DNA from: Chitinophagaceae bacterium UBA4407
Lineage (GTDB): Bacteria > Bacteroidota > Bacteroidia > Chitinophagales > Chitinophagaceae
Length of the DNA stretch: 64,000 nucleotides
Direction of reading: 5' to 3'
Assembly (NCBI GenBank): GCA_002390845.1
Contig: DGQT01000088.1
Location: forward strand, 1-64,000
A program made the position numbers and the translations under genes. Every line of letters begins with the position of its first letter. Position 1 is the stretch's first letter. The notes beneath the pieces were generated by a model. The model saw only the letters and a program-made list of their open reading frames with translations. It had not been told where the DNA came from and ran no database searches. Of this stretch, positions 26,469-35,606 are shown piece by piece.

Positions 26469-27119
26469 ATGATACCAAGAATAAAGGTTTGCTGTATTTC
26501 TTCAACCGGCGAGGCAAGCCTGGCAGTAAGTTACGGTGCATCGGCTTTAGGATTGGTTGGCCGTATGCCCAGTGGCCCCGGCCCAATTGATGACGAATTG
26601 ATTGCAGCGATTGTAAAAACAATCCCACCACCCGTTGCCTCATTCTTATTAACCAGCGAAACCCTCGCCAATAAAATTGTTGCACATCAAAGAAAGGTAC
26701 ATTCCAATACCATACAAATTGTAGATGCATTAGCTGAACGTGGTTATGAATTCATCAGGCAACAGTTACCTTCGGTAAAATTGGTGCAGGTAATTCATGT
26801 AGTTGATAATTCATCTGTAGAAGAAGCATTGGAAATAGCAGAAGAAGTGGACGCCTTATTATTAGACAGTGGTAACCCGAAATTGGCTGTAAAAGAACTG
26901 GGAGGCACGGGGCGTGTTCATAACTGGCATCTTAGCCGTAAAATTGTTGAACAAAGTAAAGTGCCTGTGTTTCTGGCAGGCGGTTTAAATGCAGCGAACG
27001 TGCAACAGGCAATTGAACGGGTACAGCCTTATGGTCTTGATCTTTGCAGCGGTGTAAGAACCAATGGCAGTCTTGATGCCGCAAAACTGGAAGCTTTTTT
27101 TAAAGCCGCAGGCTATTAA
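26469..27119 (+). CDS. Phosphoribosylanthranilate isomerase-like protein (TrpF paralogue)
   Basis: A 216-aa (beta/alpha)8-barrel protein with TrpF blocks: N-terminal RIKVCCISS in place of the usual KxCGI, ALGLVGRMPSGPG, the strand carrying the second catalytic acid (ALLLDSG), GGTGRVHNWHLS, FLAGGLNAANVQQAI (phosphate site) and GLDLCSGVRTNGSLD. The catalytic Cys and Asp appear present, so activity is plausible. No trp genes are nearby. The GI-to-CI change and orphan position make a second-copy or altered-substrate role possible. The gene lies inside a repeat pair (arms 17 and 18). Confidence 0.8.
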   Translation: MIPRIKVCCISSTGEASLAVSYGASALGLVGRMPSGPGPIDDELIAAIVKTIPPPVASFLLTSETLANKIVAHQRKVHSNTIQIVDALAERGYEFIRQQLPSVKLVQVIHVVDNSSVEEALEIAEEVDALLLDSGNPKLAVKELGGTGRVHNWHLSRKIVEQSKVPVFLAGGLNAANVQQAIERVQPYGLDLCSGVRTNGSLDAAKLEAFFKAAGY

Positions 27120-27196
27120 TTGTTGTGTTTAAAAAAAATAAGTGTGCAAAGAATAGACCGGACCGCATTAATCTGCTGAATAAGGCTTTGAAAGAT

Positions 27197-27250
27197 GCAG
27201 TGTGCGACGCAACAAAAGTTGAAAAATGCACAAAAGCCCAGTACAAAAAA
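27197..27250 (+). repeat. Intergenic GCGACGC repeat arm 18
   Basis: GCAGTGTGCGACGCAA core lacking the TACAA part, CAAAAGTTGAAAAATG variable part and outer end AGCCCAGTACAAAAAA. Its mate (arm 17) has the other core type. Confidence 0.82.
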
Positions 27251-27274
27251 TCTTAAAAAATACATACGCTCATT

Positions 27275-28558
27275 ATGAATAAATTTTTATCTATTGCTCT
27301 GGTCTCTTTTTTTACAACACCGTTGGGTGCCCAGAATATTAATGCCCTAATAAATGCAAAGGAAGTAGAACGGATTGAAACGGTACTTGCATCTGATGAT
27401 ATGCAGGGCAGAAAAACTTTTACAGCCGGCATAGAGAAAGCCGCTGACTTTGTAAGTAATGAATTTAAAAAAGCGGGCCTGAAAACTTTTAATAAAGCAG
27501 TTGATTACCGGCAAAGTTTTTTCATGCTTAAACCTTCCCTTATTAAAGTCTCCTGCATTTTAGATGGCCAGCCGGTTGCCGAAAATCAGGTAAATGTTAT
27601 TACTGCAACGAAAGATGTTAGTTTCAAAAATGGAGAAGATTTTGAACAGATTATTATTGGATCGAATGAAAACTTCTTTTCTAAAGCACAAGATCTGTTG
27701 CAATCGGGAAAGAACTATATTGTTTTTGTGGATACTTCATTCACGAAAAATTTTAACCGGTTGGCTTTTTTTAAAAGACAACTACAGCCAATGACAGGCA
27801 GCGTTGTGTTTGTGCTGACAAACCAGGTTCCTAAAGAGTATACTGTTGAGGCCAAACACAGTTTTGATACACTGAAATTATCAAATATCGTTGGGGTACT
27901 TCCCGGAAAATCAAAACCAGATGAGTATGTAATTTTTTCAGGGCACTACGATCATCTGGGTATTGGCAAACCAATAAAAGGTGATTCTTTATACAATGGC
28001 GCAAACGATGATGCTGCGGGAACAACGGCGGTAATCATGCTGGCTAAATATTTTAAAGCATTGCATAATAACGAGCGCACGATCATCTTTACTACATTTA
28101 CAGCAGAAGAAATCGGCGGCTTTGGTTCTCAATATTTTTCAAAACAATTGGATCCCTTGAAAGTAATGGCGATGTTCAATATTGAAATGATTGGAACAGA
28201 ATCAAAATGGGGCGCCAATTCGGCTTATATCACCGGGTATGAAAAATCGGATATGGGCGCTATACTTCAGAAAAATTTAGAAGGCTCTTCTTTTACGTTT
28301 TATCCCGATCCATACACAGAAGAGCAACTTTTTTACCGGTCGGATAATGCCACACTCGCAAGAAAGGGTGTTCCTGCGCATACAATTTCAACTTCCAAAA
28401 TGGATAACGAACCCAATTATCACAAACCCAGCGATGAAATTGGCACATTGAATTTGAATAATATGGCTGAAATTATTAAAGCAATTGCAATAAGCGCAAA
28501 AGGTATTGTTAGCGGGAAAGAAACCCCTTCAAGGGTTGATACTACGCTTCTAAAATAA
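27275..28558 (+). CDS. Secreted M28 family aminopeptidase
   Basis: A 427-aa zinc peptidase with signal peptide MNKFLSIALVSFFTTPLGAQ. The two-zinc site is visible: SGHYDHLGIG (His and Asp ligands), NGANDDAAGTTAVI (bridging Asp), FTAEEIGGFGSQYF (catalytic Glu plus Glu ligand) and a late HTISTSKMDNEPNYHKPSDE segment with the last His. A PA-like insert precedes the catalytic domain. It probably acts in the periplasm, removing N-terminal residues from peptides. It converges with the GGGP synthase gene, 5 bp away. Confidence 0.9.
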   Translation: MNKFLSIALVSFFTTPLGAQNINALINAKEVERIETVLASDDMQGRKTFTAGIEKAADFVSNEFKKAGLKTFNKAVDYRQSFFMLKPSLIKVSCILDGQPVAENQVNVITATKDVSFKNGEDFEQIIIGSNENFFSKAQDLLQSGKNYIVFVDTSFTKNFNRLAFFKRQLQPMTGSVVFVLTNQVPKEYTVEAKHSFDTLKLSNIVGVLPGKSKPDEYVIFSGHYDHLGIGKPIKGDSLYNGANDDAAGTTAVIMLAKYFKALHNNERTIIFTTFTAEEIGGFGSQYFSKQLDPLKVMAMFNIEMIGTESKWGANSAYITGYEKSDMGAILQKNLEGSSFTFYPDPYTEEQLFYRSDNATLARKGVPAHTISTSKMDNEPNYHKPSDEIGTLNLNNMAEIIKAIAISAKGIVSGKETPSRVDTTLLK

Positions 28559-28563
28559 AGGGA

Positions 28564-29331
28564 TTATGCACTAACGGGTGCAGAAGAATGTATAGCATCG
28601 CTCATCTCTTTAATAAGCGTGGCATCTTTTTCAATAGCATTGCCTACAACAATAATATCAGCACCTGCTTTACAGTTGCGGTAAGCTTTTTCGGGATCTG
28701 TAATGCCACCACCAACAATCAGCGGCACTTCAATATGCGATGCTACCTGCTCTATCATGTGTTCAGTAACAGCTTTTTTAGCGCCACTGCCAGAATCCAT
28801 ATAAATCAGTTTCATACCCAGCATTTCACCAGCCATTGCTGTACACATGGCAATTTCATTTTTATCTGAAGGTATGGGCGAGGCATTGGAAATATAAGAA
28901 ACGGTAGTTGGTGCGCCACCATCAATTACCATATAACCGGTGGGCATAATTTCAAGCCCGCTCTTTTTTACAAAAGGTGCACTGATAACGTGTTGCCCAA
29001 TCAGCAGTTCAGGATTACGGCCAGAAATGAGGGAAAGATAAAGCAGCGCATCAGCATATTTGCTTACCTGCGAAGGCGCACCGGGGAAAAGTATTACGGG
29101 AATATTGCACGAAGTTTTAATGTGTTGAATGCATTCATCAAGGTAATTTGAGATCACCAAACTACCACCCACAAATAAATAATCAACCCCCGCATCAACC
29201 GAGAGGGATACCAGCTTATCCAATTTTACTGCATTAACCTTATCCGGATCAATCAGCACCGTGAACGACTTTCGCCCAACTCTTTTTCTATCGGCTAACT
29301 GGTTGTATATCTTTTGCTTCATGCCAAACAT
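28564..29331 (-). CDS. Geranylgeranylglyceryl phosphate synthase family (PcrB/GGGPS-like)
   Basis: A 255-aa TIM-barrel prenyltransferase. FTVLIDPDKVNAVKL near the N-terminus, LFVGGSLVISNYLDECI, ILFPGAPSQVSKYADALLYLSLISGRNPELLIG, the LIYMDSGSGAKKAV segment and VGGGITDPEKAYRNCKAGADIIVVGNAIE mark the GGGP/HepGP synthase family, of the group common in Bacteroidota. It joins a polyprenyl diphosphate to glycerol-1-phosphate. The start may be the internal ATG at 29322 (MKQKIYN). Why Bacteroidota make such ether-lipid precursors is still poorly understood. Confidence 0.9.
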   Translation of the reverse strand: MFGMKQKIYNQLADRKRVGRKSFTVLIDPDKVNAVKLDKLVSLSVDAGVDYLFVGGSLVISNYLDECIQHIKTSCNIPVILFPGAPSQVSKYADALLYLSLISGRNPELLIGQHVISAPFVKKSGLEIMPTGYMVIDGGAPTTVSYISNASPIPSDKNEIAMCTAMAGEMLGMKLIYMDSGSGAKKAVTEHMIEQVASHIEVPLIVGGGITDPEKAYRNCKAGADIIVVGNAIEKDATLIKEMSDAIHSSAPVSA

Positions 29332-29485
29332 TAATGGTGCTTAATGCAAAAATGCAAAAAAAACCGCTTCAATCAGTATTTTCTTTTCCCAAAAAACAAT
29401 ACGCGGTTTTTGTATTTATATTTATAAAAGTAAGGTTTTGTTTTTTTGCAGCGTGTTGTTTATCGTTTTCTTTAGTGATGTATTA

Positions 29486-29540
29486 TTTTTGACCAGGCAG
29501 CAATAACATAAGTCAGCATCCTTGCGTCGCACACTTATAC
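29486..29540 (-). repeat. Intergenic GCGACGC repeat arm 19
   Basis: Outer TATTTTTGACCAGGC and core CTTGCGTCGCACACTTATAC. Left half of an empty pair. Confidence 0.84.
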
Positions 29541-29636
29541 GTTTAGAAATAATTCAGCAATTGGCAGTCAGGTTGCAGTAATAAAACAGGCTGCAATACC
29601 AAAAATTGGTGGCGAACAGCCGAAAAGAATTCTACT

Positions 29637-29695
29637 GTACAAGTGTGCGACGCAACAAAAGTTCAATAGTTTTACGAAAGCTAGGTCAAAAAAAA
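29637..29695 (+). repeat. Intergenic GCGACGC repeat arm 20
   Basis: GTACAAGTGTGCGACGCAA core, CAAAAGTTCAATAG variable part and outer end AGCTAGGTCAAAAAAAAC. Right half of an empty pair. Confidence 0.88.
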
Positions 29696-29778
29696 CAAGT
29701 AAAAAACTGGGATTGGCTGTATATAGTACAATAACTTCTGAAGATGGTTTGCAGTAAAAAAATAAGAAACGATAAAAA

Positions 29779-29811
29779 TTTAAAAATTATTTCAATGAAA
29801 TAATTTTTAAA
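29779..29811. repeat. Perfect 33-bp A/T-rich palindrome
   Basis: TTTAAAAATTATTTCA at 29779-29794, one central A, then its exact reverse complement at 29796-29811. As RNA the tight loop makes it a poor terminator; as DNA it could be a cruciform or binding site. Confidence 0.7.
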
Positions 29812-29865
29812 CTGTACTTTAGGCGGCCAAAAAGAAAAAAAGCCCTTCCGTAGAAACGGACTGGC

Positions 29866-29972
29866 CTCTAACGATTGCTTGCCATATGAAAATTTTTCTC
29901 TAATTCGGTTTTTAGTACAGCTTGCCGGCTGTATTTGTTATGTGCCTCTAAAGATTGCTCTCTAACGATTGC
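29866..29972. repeat. Three direct copies of CTCTAA[CA]GATTGC
   Basis: Copies at 29866-29878, 29946-29958 and 29960-29972. The first and last are followed by similar TTGCCATATG/CTTGCTATGTG sequences, so the duplicated unit may be about 25 bp. Confidence 0.65.
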
Positions 29973-30119
29973 CTTGCTATGTGATTAATTCCCTTTCTGC
30001 AACAAATGTAGGTTGGGATTTTATAGGGTCAGAATCAAATTGTTTGCTATTTAATGATGCCAAAAGGGATTTAATATTTTGAATCCCTTTGTGGCATTGA
30101 CTTTAAGGAGATTTTTCTT

Positions 30120-31676
30120 ATGATGTCCAACAGGTTTACAGATGCATTATTTCAGCTAATCCGCTCACTGGAAAAAGCAGAGAAAAGGCATTTTAAGCTC
30201 TACATAAAAAGAAGTTCAGCAAAAGAAGACTTGAAAATCATCCAGCTTTTTGATGCATTGGATAAAATGCCCGACTACGACGAAAAAATTTTGCTGAAAA
30301 AGCTTCCTTCCATTACTAAACCACAGTTAGCCAATTTAAAAACGCATTTATACAAACAATTACTGGCAAGTCTTCGGCTGGTTAAAAATGCTGAAAACAT
30401 CGATTTGCAGTTAAGTGAACAACTTGATTATGCCCGCCTGCTTTACAATAAAGGATTAAAACTGCAAAGCCTTAAAATACTGGAGAAAGTAAAAGAGGTT
30501 GCCAAAGCAAATCATAAGTTCAATTACCTGGCGCAGGTTATTTCTTTGGAAAAGAAAATTGAAACGCTACATATTACCAGGAGCACCCTTGAAAAAACTG
30601 AAGTACTTACAATAGAAGCTACGAATATCAGCGGACATATAGACAGGGTTACAAAGCTTTCTAACCTTGCATTGCTTTTGTACCGCTGGTATGTAAAAAA
30701 CGGGCATGCCCGTAACGAACAGGATGAAACAGGCATAAAAGAATTTTTTACTAATAATCTTCCTTCCAATCCTGAAACGATTACTGATTTTTACGAACGT
30801 TTATACCTCTATCAAAGCTATTGCTGGTATGCGTTTATCCGCCAGGATTTTTTAATGTATTACCGCTACAGCCGTAAGTGGATCGATTTGTTTGATGCCG
30901 AACCTTTTATGATAACCGTTGAAACAGGACATTATGTAAAAGGTATGCATAACCTGCTGAATGCACATTTTGATCTTCGCAATTACAGCGAATTTGAAAC
31001 TACACTACGCAAGTTTGAAGCCTTTGCAAAAACGCCTGCCGCCACGCTTCACGACAATTTCAGGATACACACTTTTGTTTATATAAACAATGCCCGCATT
31101 AACCAACACCTTATGTTGGGCACTTTCAGGCAGGGCCTTTCGTTGGTGCGTTATATTGAAGAGAAACAGGATGAATATGCGTTGTATATCGACAGGCACC
31201 GTGTACTTGTTTTCAATTATAAAATTGCCACATTGTATTTTGGCAGCGAGGAGTACGATACTTCAATTGATTACCTTCAAAAAATAATCAATGGCCCCAT
31301 TGACCTGCGGATAGATCTTCAGTGCTATGCAAGGTTGCTGCACCTGATTGCACATTACGAACTGGGTAATTTCGACCTTATAGAATACCTTATAAAATCG
31401 GTGTACCGTTTTATGGCCAAGATGGAAAATCTTACGGTTATTGAAGAAGCGATGTTTAAGTTCCTGCGCAATTCATTTAAGGTGTCGCCACGTAAACTAA
31501 AACCTGAACTTGAAAAGTTTTTAGATACAATTATCCAGTTCGAAAAAAGCCGTTTCGAAACAAGGGCCTTTGCTTACCTCGATATCATTTCCTGGGTAGA
31601 AAGTAAAGTTTATAACAGGTCTGTAAGCTCTATAATTCAGGAGAAAGTTAGTAAGAGTAAAAGAAGTGAAGGCTGA
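30120..31676 (+). CDS. Large helical-repeat protein of unknown function
   Basis: A 518-aa protein with no signal peptide or membrane helix. Almost entirely amphipathic helices with TPR-like spacing (for example QLDYARLLYNKGLKLQSLKILEKVKEVAKANHKFNYLAQVISLEKKIETL near 100-150 and LDLQCYARLLHLIAHYELGNFDLIEYL near 395-420). The N-terminus FTDALFQLIRSLEKAEKRHFKLYIKR is conserved-looking and basic. Likely a cytoplasmic scaffold or regulator; I do not recognise a named family. The annotated start could be the second Met, one codon later. Confidence 0.75.
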   Translation: MMSNRFTDALFQLIRSLEKAEKRHFKLYIKRSSAKEDLKIIQLFDALDKMPDYDEKILLKKLPSITKPQLANLKTHLYKQLLASLRLVKNAENIDLQLSEQLDYARLLYNKGLKLQSLKILEKVKEVAKANHKFNYLAQVISLEKKIETLHITRSTLEKTEVLTIEATNISGHIDRVTKLSNLALLLYRWYVKNGHARNEQDETGIKEFFTNNLPSNPETITDFYERLYLYQSYCWYAFIRQDFLMYYRYSRKWIDLFDAEPFMITVETGHYVKGMHNLLNAHFDLRNYSEFETTLRKFEAFAKTPAATLHDNFRIHTFVYINNARINQHLMLGTFRQGLSLVRYIEEKQDEYALYIDRHRVLVFNYKIATLYFGSEEYDTSIDYLQKIINGPIDLRIDLQCYARLLHLIAHYELGNFDLIEYLIKSVYRFMAKMENLTVIEEAMFKFLRNSFKVSPRKLKPELEKFLDTIIQFEKSRFETRAFAYLDIISWVESKVYNRSVSSIIQEKVSKSKRSEG

Positions 31677-31701
31677 ATATTACTATGCTTTGCAGTCTTA
31701 T

Positions 31702-31758
31702 ATTTTGTACCCGGCTTTCACATTTCATGGCATCGGCGGTTGTGTCACTCACTTGTAC
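31702..31758 (-). repeat. Intergenic repeat arm 21 (GTGACAC variant core)
   Basis: Outer TTTTGTACCCGGC, TTTCATGGCATCGGC variable part and core TTGTGTCACTCACTTGTAC. Left arm of the pair around the 108-aa gene; its right mate (arm 22) has the majority core. Confidence 0.86.
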
Positions 31759-31795
31759 GTTCAGATCAATATTCAGCAATGAACAACCTTCAAAA

Positions 31796-32122
31796 TTAAT
31801 TGTATAAGGTTGTTTGTGAAAAAGTATAAGGATCAATAGAAAAGTATTTATCGATTTGCGCAGGATATTCACACAAATCAATTTCAAGAAACGATTCGCC
31901 CTGGCGTATCTCCCACAGGTAAAGTGTTTTGCCTGCTGCTGATTTTTCTATTATTCCAGGCAGCAGTTCCTGTATCATTCCGTTCCAGCAAGCTTCTTCC
32001 ATCTGTTGTTTACCTGATACATTTAAGTACTCGCCACCACCATTTTTTTCTGCCCATTGTCTTTGTGAGAAACTCGTTCCTGTCATTAGCAAGATTTCCT
32101 GTTGCATAAATTTCTTTTTCAT
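31796..32122 (-). CDS. Hypothetical 108-aa protein inside a repeat pair
   Basis: A soluble 108-aa protein starting MKKKFMQQEILLMTG, with two Trp in a central Gly-containing region (RQWAEKNGGGEYLN) and an acidic C-terminal half (LEIDLCEYPAQIDKYFSID). It has no signal peptide and no recognised motif. An internal ATG at 32107 is an alternative start. It is the only gene between arms 21 and 22, so it counts as one of the single-gene cargoes. No antitoxin-like partner is adjacent. Coding status is likely but function is unknown. Confidence 0.6.
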   Translation of the reverse strand: MKKKFMQQEILLMTGTSFSQRQWAEKNGGGEYLNVSGKQQMEEACWNGMIQELLPGIIEKSAAGKTLYLWEIRQGESFLEIDLCEYPAQIDKYFSIDPYTFSQTTLYN

Positions 32123-32322
32123 AATAATTAATTTTACAGTTCCTGCATTTAAGACTCAATTATCTGCTGCAATACACAAATGCTTTTGAAATATTTTAGT
32201 TAAACAAATAACAAAATCTGGTATTAAATAATTTAGTCGAAACAATCAATCTTAAAGTAACTTGATAAAACAAAAAAGCTATTAGTGAAGACTTTGGGAC
32301 TTTTGCCGAAATGTATTCAACC

Positions 32323-32381
32323 GCACAAGAGTGCGACGCAACAAAAGCTTCATAATAATTCCTCTGTCTGGCTCATAAAAA
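32323..32381 (+). repeat. Intergenic GCGACGC repeat arm 22
   Basis: GCACAAGAGTGCGACGCAA core, CAAAAGCTTCATAATA variable part and outer end GTCTGGCTCATAAAAA. It sits in the 317-bp gap before the helicase gene, which otherwise shows no feature. Confidence 0.9.
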
Positions 32382-32439
32382 TTTCCACACTTAATACTCA
32401 ACCATTCAACCTCTCAACCAATCAACTTAACTTGCGCCC

Positions 32440-34785
32440 ATGCAGGATTATTTAAAGGGATTGAATGAGCCGCAACTGGAAGCGGCAACGCATGTTAAAG
32501 GTCCGATAATGATTGTAGCTGGTGCAGGTAGTGGCAAAACCAAAGTGCTTACTACACGCATTGCCTATTTGATGGACAAGGAAAAGGTAGATGCATTTAA
32601 TATACTCGCTCTTACATTTACGAATAAAGCGGCTGCAGAGATGAAAGAACGGGTAGAAAAAATACTCGGCAATACCGATGCCCGTAATTTATACATTGGC
32701 ACTTTTCATAGCGTATTTGCAAGAATACTTCGTGCCGAAGCGCATCGTCTTGGCTTTCCCAACAACTTTACCATTTACGATACAGATGACAGTCGCTCTG
32801 TGTTAAAAACAGTAATCAATGAACTGAACCTGGACGATAAACATTATAAACCCAATGTAGTTCATAACAGAATTTCGGCTGCTAAAAACGCATTGGTTGG
32901 TCCGGCCGAATATGCAACAGATTATTATATTCAGCAGGAAGATACACGCAGTAACCGCCCGGCAATTGCGCAGATCTATGCTGCTTATGCATCGCGCTGT
33001 TTTAAAAACGGTGCAATGGATTTTGACGACCTGCTATTTAAAATGTATGAGTTGCTGCACAATTTCCCTGAGGCATTGTACAAGTACCAGCATAAGTTCA
33101 AATACATTTTAATTGATGAGTACCAGGATACCAATGCTGTGCAATACCAGATTACCAAACTGCTAGCGGCTGTGCATGAAAATATTTGTGTAGTAGGCGA
33201 TGATGCACAAAGCATCTACAGTTTTCGTGGTGCCACCATTGAAAATATTTTACAGTTCCAAAAAGATTATGATGATGTAAAAGTGGTAAAGCTGGAACAG
33301 AATTACCGCAGCAGTAAAAGCATTTTAAATGTTGCCAATGAAGTCATCAGCAACAATAAAGGCCAGATACCCAAGAACCTTTGGACAGAAAACAGTGAAG
33401 GCGAAAAAATAAAACTGGTCCGCACCATGACGGACAATGAAGAAGGTAAATTTGTTGCCGATACCATTCAGGAACAAAAACTCCGAAATCATTACTACAA
33501 CCGCGACTTTGCTATTCTTTACCGCACCAATGCACAAAGCCGTGCCTTTGAAGAAAGCCTGCGCCGCATGGGTATTGCCTATCGTATTTATGGAGGCGTA
33601 AGTTTTTATCAACGTAAAGAAATTAAAGATGTGCTGGCTTACCTGCGGGTAATTGTAAACACAAAAGATGAAGAAGCTTTAAAGCGTATCATCAATTACC
33701 CGGTGCGCGGCATTGGTAAAACAACCATTGAAAAGTGTGTGATCTTTGCCAACGAGCAAAACATCAGCATGTACGAAGTGCTTACCCGTGCAGGTGAGTT
33801 TGGTTTTAAATCAGGCACGCTGGAATCGTTACAGAATTTTGTAACAATGATCCGCTATTTCCAGAGCTTACTTACCGATAAAAATGCTTACGATGTTGCA
33901 GTGCAGGTGGGCAAGCATACCAATCTTGTAAAGGAACTTTTTAATGATAAAACCACTGAAGGCCTTGCACGCTACGAGAACATACAGGAGTTGCTCAACT
34001 CTATAAAAGAATGGACAGAAAGTCCCAGCAACGATGATGGCGAACAGGGCGATAAAACCCTGGGCAGTTACCTGCAACAAATTACGTTGCTCACCGATGC
34101 CGACGATGATAAAGGCGAAAGCGACTCTGTAAAAATGATGACCATTCATGCAGCCAAAGGCCTTGAGTTTAGTTGTGTATTTGTTGGCGGTATTGAGGAA
34201 ACATTGTTCCCCAATTCCATGAGCATTAATACCCGTGAAGAACTGGAAGAGGAGCGCCGTTTGTTTTATGTTGCCGTAACAAGGGCCAAAGAAAAATTGT
34301 GGTTAACCTATGCCAATGCACGCTATCGTTTTGGGCAATTGGTGCAGAACGAGCCCAGCCGTTTTTTAGAAGAAATGCCCGAACAGTTTATCGATAAAAC
34401 TTATGCCGGTGGTGGTGCCCGCAACCAGGGCTTAAACAATATGGGCAGTGCTTACGAACGTATGCACCGCGGCGGTTTTAACGATGCCGAAACCGCAGAA
34501 AAAAGGTATGGCGCGCCACCCAAAAAAGAAAATGCCAAACCCTCTTACCTGCCCGTTGTGCCGCCGACCAGTAAAGTTGTTGAGCACAAACCTTCTGAAG
34601 ATTTTGCTGCAAGCGACACCAGTAATTTACAGGCCGGACAAAAAGTAGAACACCAGAAATTTGGCTTTGGCGAAGTAATAAAAATGGAAGGTGCCAAACA
34701 CAATCCCGTTGCCACCGTTAAATTTGAACACAATGGCGAAAAAAAGATCATGCTCAATTATGCAAAGCTTAGAATAGTGGAGTAA
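32440..34785 (+). CDS. UvrD/PcrA-type superfamily 1 DNA helicase
   Basis: A 781-aa 3'-5' helicase of the UvrD/PcrA family. Motif I AGAGSGKT (27-34), motif Ia ALTFTNKAAAEM, motif II ILIDEYQDTN, motif III VVGDDAQSIYSFRGA, motif IV VKLEQNYRSS, motif V MTIHAAKGLEFSCVF, and motif VI FYVAVTRAKEKL are all present. The C-terminus (GQKVEHQKFGFGEVIKMEG) is the Tudor-like PcrA tail that contacts RNA polymerase. Probable roles are nucleotide excision repair, mismatch repair and clearing transcription-replication conflicts. Monocistronic. Confidence 0.93.
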   Translation: MQDYLKGLNEPQLEAATHVKGPIMIVAGAGSGKTKVLTTRIAYLMDKEKVDAFNILALTFTNKAAAEMKERVEKILGNTDARNLYIGTFHSVFARILRAEAHRLGFPNNFTIYDTDDSRSVLKTVINELNLDDKHYKPNVVHNRISAAKNALVGPAEYATDYYIQQEDTRSNRPAIAQIYAAYASRCFKNGAMDFDDLLFKMYELLHNFPEALYKYQHKFKYILIDEYQDTNAVQYQITKLLAAVHENICVVGDDAQSIYSFRGATIENILQFQKDYDDVKVVKLEQNYRSSKSILNVANEVISNNKGQIPKNLWTENSEGEKIKLVRTMTDNEEGKFVADTIQEQKLRNHYYNRDFAILYRTNAQSRAFEESLRRMGIAYRIYGGVSFYQRKEIKDVLAYLRVIVNTKDEEALKRIINYPVRGIGKTTIEKCVIFANEQNISMYEVLTRAGEFGFKSGTLESLQNFVTMIRYFQSLLTDKNAYDVAVQVGKHTNLVKELFNDKTTEGLARYENIQELLNSIKEWTESPSNDDGEQGDKTLGSYLQQITLLTDADDDKGESDSVKMMTIHAAKGLEFSCVFVGGIEETLFPNSMSINTREELEEERRLFYVAVTRAKEKLWLTYANARYRFGQLVQNEPSRFLEEMPEQFIDKTYAGGGARNQGLNNMGSAYERMHRGGFNDAETAEKRYGAPPKKENAKPSYLPVVPPTSKVVEHKPSEDFAASDTSNLQAGQKVEHQKFGFGEVIKMEGAKHNPVATVKFEHNGEKKIMLNYAKLRIVE

Positions 34786-34789
34786 AGGA

Positions 34790-34844
34790 ATTTTGAACCA
34801 GGCTTTAGAATAAATATGAAGCGTTCCTTGCGTCGCACACTTTT
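34790..34844 (-). repeat. Intergenic GCGACGC repeat arm 23
   Basis: Outer TTTTGAACCAGGC and core CTTGCGTCGCACACTTTTGC. It follows the helicase stop and is an unpaired minus arm, since the next arm (24) is also minus. Confidence 0.84.
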
Positions 34845-34880
34845 GCTGAAAATCATTATTCAGCTTTCAACAGCCCCGCA

Positions 34881-35606
34881 CTATTTCATGCAATCAACAG
34901 CAGTTGAACCATTGCCATTATAGAAATAAGGGCTTATATAAGGTATGTTTAAATTCAGCCCGCGGAGTATCAGCAATACTGCAATAACAGCCATAAAAAA
35001 AGGCGCTATTTGTTTAAACCTGTTGCGCAACGTAAGATTTATTTTAAAACCAAAAAAAGTAATGGCGAACATAGCCGGTAATGTGCCTAAACCATAGAGT
35101 AGCATGTAAAGCATTCCATAAGGAATTGCTGCCGTGGTCAATGCCCCTGTAACGGCAAGGTAAACCATGCCGCAAGGCAATAAACCATTCGCCATTCCCA
35201 GCATAAAAAGTGAAGGTAAGCCCTGTTGCCGCATCTGTTTAGCCATGAACATCTGCAGCCTGTTATAGAGATTGTTAAGCGGGGTTATGTGCATGCTTTT
35301 TCCAAACACAAAAGAAAGTGTAAGTACAATAAGCATGGTAATACCAAAGGCTACAGAAAACCATTGCTGAAAGGAGCCCACGAGTATAAACCTACCCGCT
35401 AAACCTGCGGCAAGGCCAAGCAATGTGTAGGTAAATATTCTGCCAAAATTGTACAGAAATATGCCTAATGCTTTTTGTTGTTTTGGTAACAATTGTACAG
35501 GTAACGCCATTGCAATTGGGCCGCACATACCTGCACAGTGCAGGCTGCTTACCAAGCCTAAAAATAAACCCGATATAAGAAATTGCCAGGGCATATTAAA
35601 GATCAA
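34881..35606 (-). CDS. Sulfite exporter TauE/SafE-like membrane protein of the cbb3 cluster
   Basis: A 241-aa protein with about six membrane helices, of the UreH/SafE-like type. The GLVSSLHCAGMCGPIAMALP segment (about 18-37) with its Cys/His pair resembles the metal site of the SafE-like proteins found near ccoGHIS genes and implicated in copper delivery to cbb3 oxidase. The last gene of the minus-strand cco cluster; its start overlaps the fixH-like stop by 11 bp, indicating coupling. A copper role is inferred from context. Confidence 0.8.
   Translation of the reverse strand: MIFNMPWQFLISGLFLGLVSSLHCAGMCGPIAMALPVQLLPKQQKALGIFLYNFGRIFTYTLLGLAAGLAGRFILVGSFQQWFSVAFGITMLIVLTLSFVFGKSMHITPLNNLYNRLQMFMAKQMRQQGLPSLFMLGMANGLLPCGMVYLAVTGALTTAAIPYGMLYMLLYGLGTLPAMFAITFFGFKINLTLRNRFKQIAPFFMAVIAVLLILRGLNLNIPYISPYFYNGNGSTAVDCMK

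Larger units (their letters stand above)
29332..30119. other. 788-bp gene-free region, with repeats and palindromes
   Basis: The longest non-coding stretch in the window. Besides repeat arms 19 and 20 it holds a perfect A/T-rich palindrome (29779-29811), a TCCGTAGAAACGGA hairpin near 29847-29860, three copies of CTCTAA[CA]GATTGC at 29866, 29946 and 29960, and a TACAGC/GCTGTA hairpin near 29927. No ORF is credible. It could encode a structured RNA or hold upstream control for the 518-aa gene. Confidence 0.6.

Noticed and set aside
31796..32122. The 108-aa protein as a toxin or antitoxin
   Set aside because: No partner gene and no motif of known TA families.
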